DNA of 7,930 nt, from positions 1-7,930 of the forward strand of contig CAKOJO010000052.1 of the NCBI GenBank assembly GCA_934090595.1, given 5' to 3'. The number at the start of each line of letters is the position of its first letter. Positions within the stretch are counted from its first letter, which is position 1. This DNA is from an uncultured Bacilli bacterium (GTDB lineage Bacteria > Bacillota_I > Bacilli_A > RF39 > UBA660). The notes below the pieces were generated by a model. That model ran no database searches. It was not told the origin of the DNA and worked only from the letters and a program-made list of their open reading frames with translations. Position numbers and translations under genes: made by a program. Below are positions 6,127 through 7,930 of this stretch, one piece after another.

Positions 6127-7617
6127 ATGAAAGGTGAATTAGTTCTGGTTGATAATGTTTTTAGTGAAGAAAATGAATTTGAAATAAGTTTATCTGCACA
6201 TGATTTTTGTTTAAATATTTATGTTGATGATGAGTGTACATTAGAACAACAATTAAAAAATAGAAAGTCATTCGAGTATTGTATGAATGCTCTAGAAGAA
6301 TTTTTGGCATTAGATGGAGAAGTAAATGAGGATATGATCAAAGGAAAAGATTATATTACTCAAAATTTTGATAATCTTATAGATAGTGTTGAGTTTATTA
6401 AATTATCATTTGAAGAACAAGATAATATGGATTTTATTAGAAAAAATCCGTTACTTTTAACTAAAAAAATTGTTATAAGTGAAATGTTAGATATTACTGA
6501 TTATGATAGATTAATGGAATTAATGAATGAATATAAAGATATAGCAGATAAAATATATGTATCTTTATCTGGTAATACTAACTATGTAAGCTTAATGGAT
6601 TGTTATAAAACAATGAATGCAATTGAACAACAAGCCAATGAAATAAAAAAATTAGGTTTATCTCCTATGGAAACAATAATGTATGTGTATGATCAAGTAA
6701 GAAATAGAGTGTATACATTTGAAAATGATGATGAATCATGCTTTAAGTCAAGAGATTTAACTGAAGTAATGTTTGGAGATAGAATTGTATGTGCAGGATA
6801 TGCAAATGTATTTCATGTACTTTTGCATTATATTGGTATTGAAAATTTAGTAGTATATCTGATGGAAAAAAATAATCCAAAAACTGGTCATGCAAGAAAT
6901 ATTATCTATGTTAAAGATGATAAATATGATATTGATGGAGTGTATTACTTTGATCCAACATGGAATAGTAAAAGAAAAAATGAAACTAACGAATACTTAT
7001 ATAGATATACATATTTTGCAAAAACTAGAAAATTCATGGATGATGATAAGAATTATGATTTTGAAGATAGTTTCTTTCCAATGTATTCAGTAGATATGGA
7101 TAAGAAGATTAAAAAAATAATTGAAGATGCCAAATATGAAAGATTAATGCCATATACAAAATCTTTAAATTATATGTCTGGTTTGGCAACTCATTCTTCT
7201 TTAATTAATCCAATAAATGTTATGCCGATGTCACCAATGTATGGACAATTTGATACAAAAGAATTTTTAGATAAATTCTCATTAGTGTTCAGCAAATTTA
7301 ATAAAGAATTATCTGCTGAAACAATGTTGAAAGTATTTAATAATGTTAGAAAAATTGAATATTATCAAAATCCTGAATGGTATCCTTATTCATTGGAGGA
7401 TATGTATAAAACTTGTATGAGATCAAATTGGCAGTTTGAGAATAAACATTTAGATGCAAGAGTAAAAATGTTACAAAGAATACTTGGAGAACAAGTAGAA
7501 GTTGAACCTATTGATAATTTTAGAAATTATGGACATGAATCAGGATTATTCCAAGATTTAGAACGAGTAAGAGTAGCAAAAGTATTAAGACTTGTTTGTG
7601 ATCAAAAGAATAAATAG
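6127..7617 (+). CDS. Transglutaminase-like superfamily protein, role unknown
   Basis: A 496-residue protein with the papain-like transglutaminase core. The nucleophile is Cys222 in I-V-C-A-G-Y-A, the histidine is His255 in G-H-A-R-N, and the acid is Asp276 in Y-Y-F-D-P-T-W. All three are in the spacing expected for an active enzyme, either a protease or amidase or a protein cross-linker. There is no signal peptide or membrane segment, so it is probably cytoplasmic, whereas many bacterial relatives are secreted. Residues 1-180 (acidic, helical-looking) and 285-496 match no domain I recognise. The later region has a Met/Pro-rich stretch (about 355-375) and ends in a helical basic segment. It is followed by TAG then TAA. 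It has its own strong promoter and a terminator-containing leader, unlike its neighbours. Ala is mostly GCA (11 of 15 by my count) rather than the GCT preferred in prfA, and ACA and CCA are common, suggesting a different history or expression mode. Substrate unknown. Confidence 0.85.
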   Translation: MKGELVLVDNVFSEENEFEISLSAHDFCLNIYVDDECTLEQQLKNRKSFEYCMNALEEFLALDGEVNEDMIKGKDYITQNFDNLIDSVEFIKLSFEEQDNMDFIRKNPLLLTKKIVISEMLDITDYDRLMELMNEYKDIADKIYVSLSGNTNYVSLMDCYKTMNAIEQQANEIKKLGLSPMETIMYVYDQVRNRVYTFENDDESCFKSRDLTEVMFGDRIVCAGYANVFHVLLHYIGIENLVVYLMEKNNPKTGHARNIIYVKDDKYDIDGVYYFDPTWNSKRKNETNEYLYRYTYFAKTRKFMDDDKNYDFEDSFFPMYSVDMDKKIKKIIEDAKYERLMPYTKSLNYMSGLATHSSLINPINVMPMSPMYGQFDTKEFLDKFSLVFSKFNKELSAETMLKVFNNVRKIEYYQNPEWYPYSLEDMYKTCMRSNWQFENKHLDARVKMLQRILGEQVEVEPIDNFRNYGHESGLFQDLERVRVAKVLRLVCDQKNK

Positions 7618-7743
7618 TAAGAAGATAAATGTTACCTAGTTTGATAAATAAGGCAAAAAATAAAATTCAAAAATTGTTATTAATTTTCAAAAATGAACTA
7701 CTAAATATTAAAGTATTAAATAACAAATGATAAAGTAAAGAAC
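7618..7743 (+). other. AT-rich non-coding spacer
   Basis: No credible reading frame on either strand, no RNA gene and no good promoter. The only structure seen is a distant inverted repeat, TTGTTATT (7674-7681) with AATAACAA (7719-7726), separated by 37 bases and easily due to chance in such DNA. Confidence 0.6.
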
Positions 7744-7776
7744 AAATAGAGTATGTCTATATGATATACTCTATTT
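7744..7776 (+). repeat. Long perfect inverted repeat (14-bp stem)
   Basis: Bases 7744-7757 pair with 7763-7776 around a TATAT loop: 14 consecutive pairs with a single G.U at 7755/7765. No T-run follows on the + strand. On the - strand the transcript would end in ATTT rather than a T-run, so it is not a canonical terminator in either direction. It could be a 3'-end stabiliser for the upstream mRNA, an operator or a recombination site. Confidence 0.7.
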
Positions 7777-7786
7777 AGAGTGTTGA

Positions 7787-7803
7787 CAGAGTTCAATACT
7801 CTG
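7787..7803 (+). repeat. Second inverted repeat, CAGAGT/ACTCTG
   Basis: A perfect 6-bp stem, 7787-7792 with 7798-7803, with a five-base loop. It shares the AGAGT core with the preceding 14-bp inverted repeat, so the arms of the two hairpins can pair in other combinations. Confidence 0.55.
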
Positions 7804-7804
7804 A

Positions 7805-7830
7805 GAAAAAAATAATTTTTTTCTTTTTTT
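7805..7830 (+). terminator. Possible weak terminator after the transglutaminase-like gene
   Basis: GAAAAAAA (7805-7812) pairs with TTTTTTTC (7816-7823) across TAA, and seven T residues follow (7824-7830). An A/T-only stem is weak, but with the hairpin at 7787-7803 immediately before and two T-runs after, termination of the upstream mRNA here is plausible. Confidence 0.35.
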
Positions 7831-7831
7831 C

Positions 7832-7860
7832 TTGACAAGTGTAAAAAATACACATATAAT
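7832..7860 (+). promoter_or_regulatory. Perfect consensus sigma-A promoter
   Basis: TTGACA (7832-7837), exactly 17 bases, then TATAAT (7855-7860). Both hexamers and the spacing are ideal. Predicted +1 is near 7866-7868. It points out of the window, so its gene is not visible. Confidence 0.88.
7839..7853. promoter_or_regulatory. Inverted repeat in the promoter spacer (candidate operator)
   Basis: GTGTA (7839-7843), AAAAA, TACAC (7849-7853) is a perfect dyad lying wholly between the -35 and -10, where a bound repressor would block RNA polymerase. Dyads of this TGTA...TACA form suit dimeric helix-turn-helix repressors, but no family can be named from the sequence. Confidence 0.5.
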
Positions 7861-7886
7861 CTCACGTTTGACACTTTTAGTATATT

Positions 7887-7930
7887 AAAACCTCACAAAT
7901 CCTTGTCACATAATGGTTTGCGAGGTTTTT
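7887..7930 (+). terminator. Terminator-like hairpin at the window edge
   Basis: AAAACCTC (7887-7894) pairs with GAGGTTTT (7922-7929). After an A/C mismatch the stem continues with 7896-7899 to 7917-7920 and, past a bulged T, 7901-7902 to 7915-7916, closing on a 12-base loop. The T-run is cut by the window end. It lies about 20 bases after the predicted +1 of the consensus promoter, so it is a leader attenuator, the end of a small RNA of about 65 bases, or a terminator serving a gene arriving from the right. Confidence 0.6.

Noticed and set aside
7783..7788. A further perfect TTGACA upstream of the consensus promoter
   Set aside because: No -10-like hexamer 16-18 bases downstream; that stretch is a run of A. 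TTGACA at 7868-7873 likewise lacks a properly spaced partner.
7741..7930. CRISPR array, transposon end or attachment site in the repeat-rich 3' end
   Set aside because: Repeats are short and not regularly spaced with unique spacers, no transposase or integrase is present, and no target duplication is visible.

Overview
The window is very AT-rich, and all recognisable genes lie on the + strand. Clear orthologues of RpoE (delta), RF1, PrmC, SpoIIR and SecA point to a low-GC Bacillota, probably a Bacilli or Erysipelotrichia-like gut lineage. SpoIIR is the forespore signal for sigma-E activation, so it suggests an endospore former or a recent descendant of one. The genes use TAA or TAG stops, and Trp is TGG throughout; no in-frame TGA was seen.

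Layout. 66-425: a small protein resembling the DUF1934/YwiB family, preceded by a hairpin. 511-2826: a tight cluster of rpoE (delta subunit), prfA (RF1) and prmC (RF1/RF2 glutamine methyltransferase), with prfA and prmC overlapping. 2867-3391: spoIIR, 40 bases further on. 3392-3485: an AT-rich gap with nested hairpins and an 11-T run. 3486-5981: full-length secA. 5982-6126: a very good sigma-A promoter and a hairpin plus terminator leader ending in a G-rich Shine-Dalgarno. 6127-7617: a 496-residue cytoplasmic transglutaminase-like protein with an intact Cys-His-Asp triad and no recognised role. 7618-7930: non-coding DNA rich in inverted repeats, with a perfect consensus sigma-A promoter and, at the window edge, a terminator-like hairpin.

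The first part is a condensed version of a gene order known from Bacillus: ywiB near rpoE, then prfA-prmC-spoIIR. It joins transcription fidelity (delta), translation termination (RF1 and the enzyme that modifies its GGQ loop) and a sporulation signal. secA is the ATPase of general secretion.

The least ordinary part is the transglutaminase-like gene and its flanks. Its leader looks able to switch between a 5'-terminal hairpin whose loop can capture the terminator's 5' arm, and the terminator itself. Its codon choice (Ala GCA rather than GCT) differs from its neighbours. A second strong promoter followed by a hairpin lies beyond its 3' end. This is the best candidate here for an undescribed regulated unit. 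It is inferred from base pairing alone and could have a simpler explanation: a secA terminator next to an mRNA 5' hairpin.
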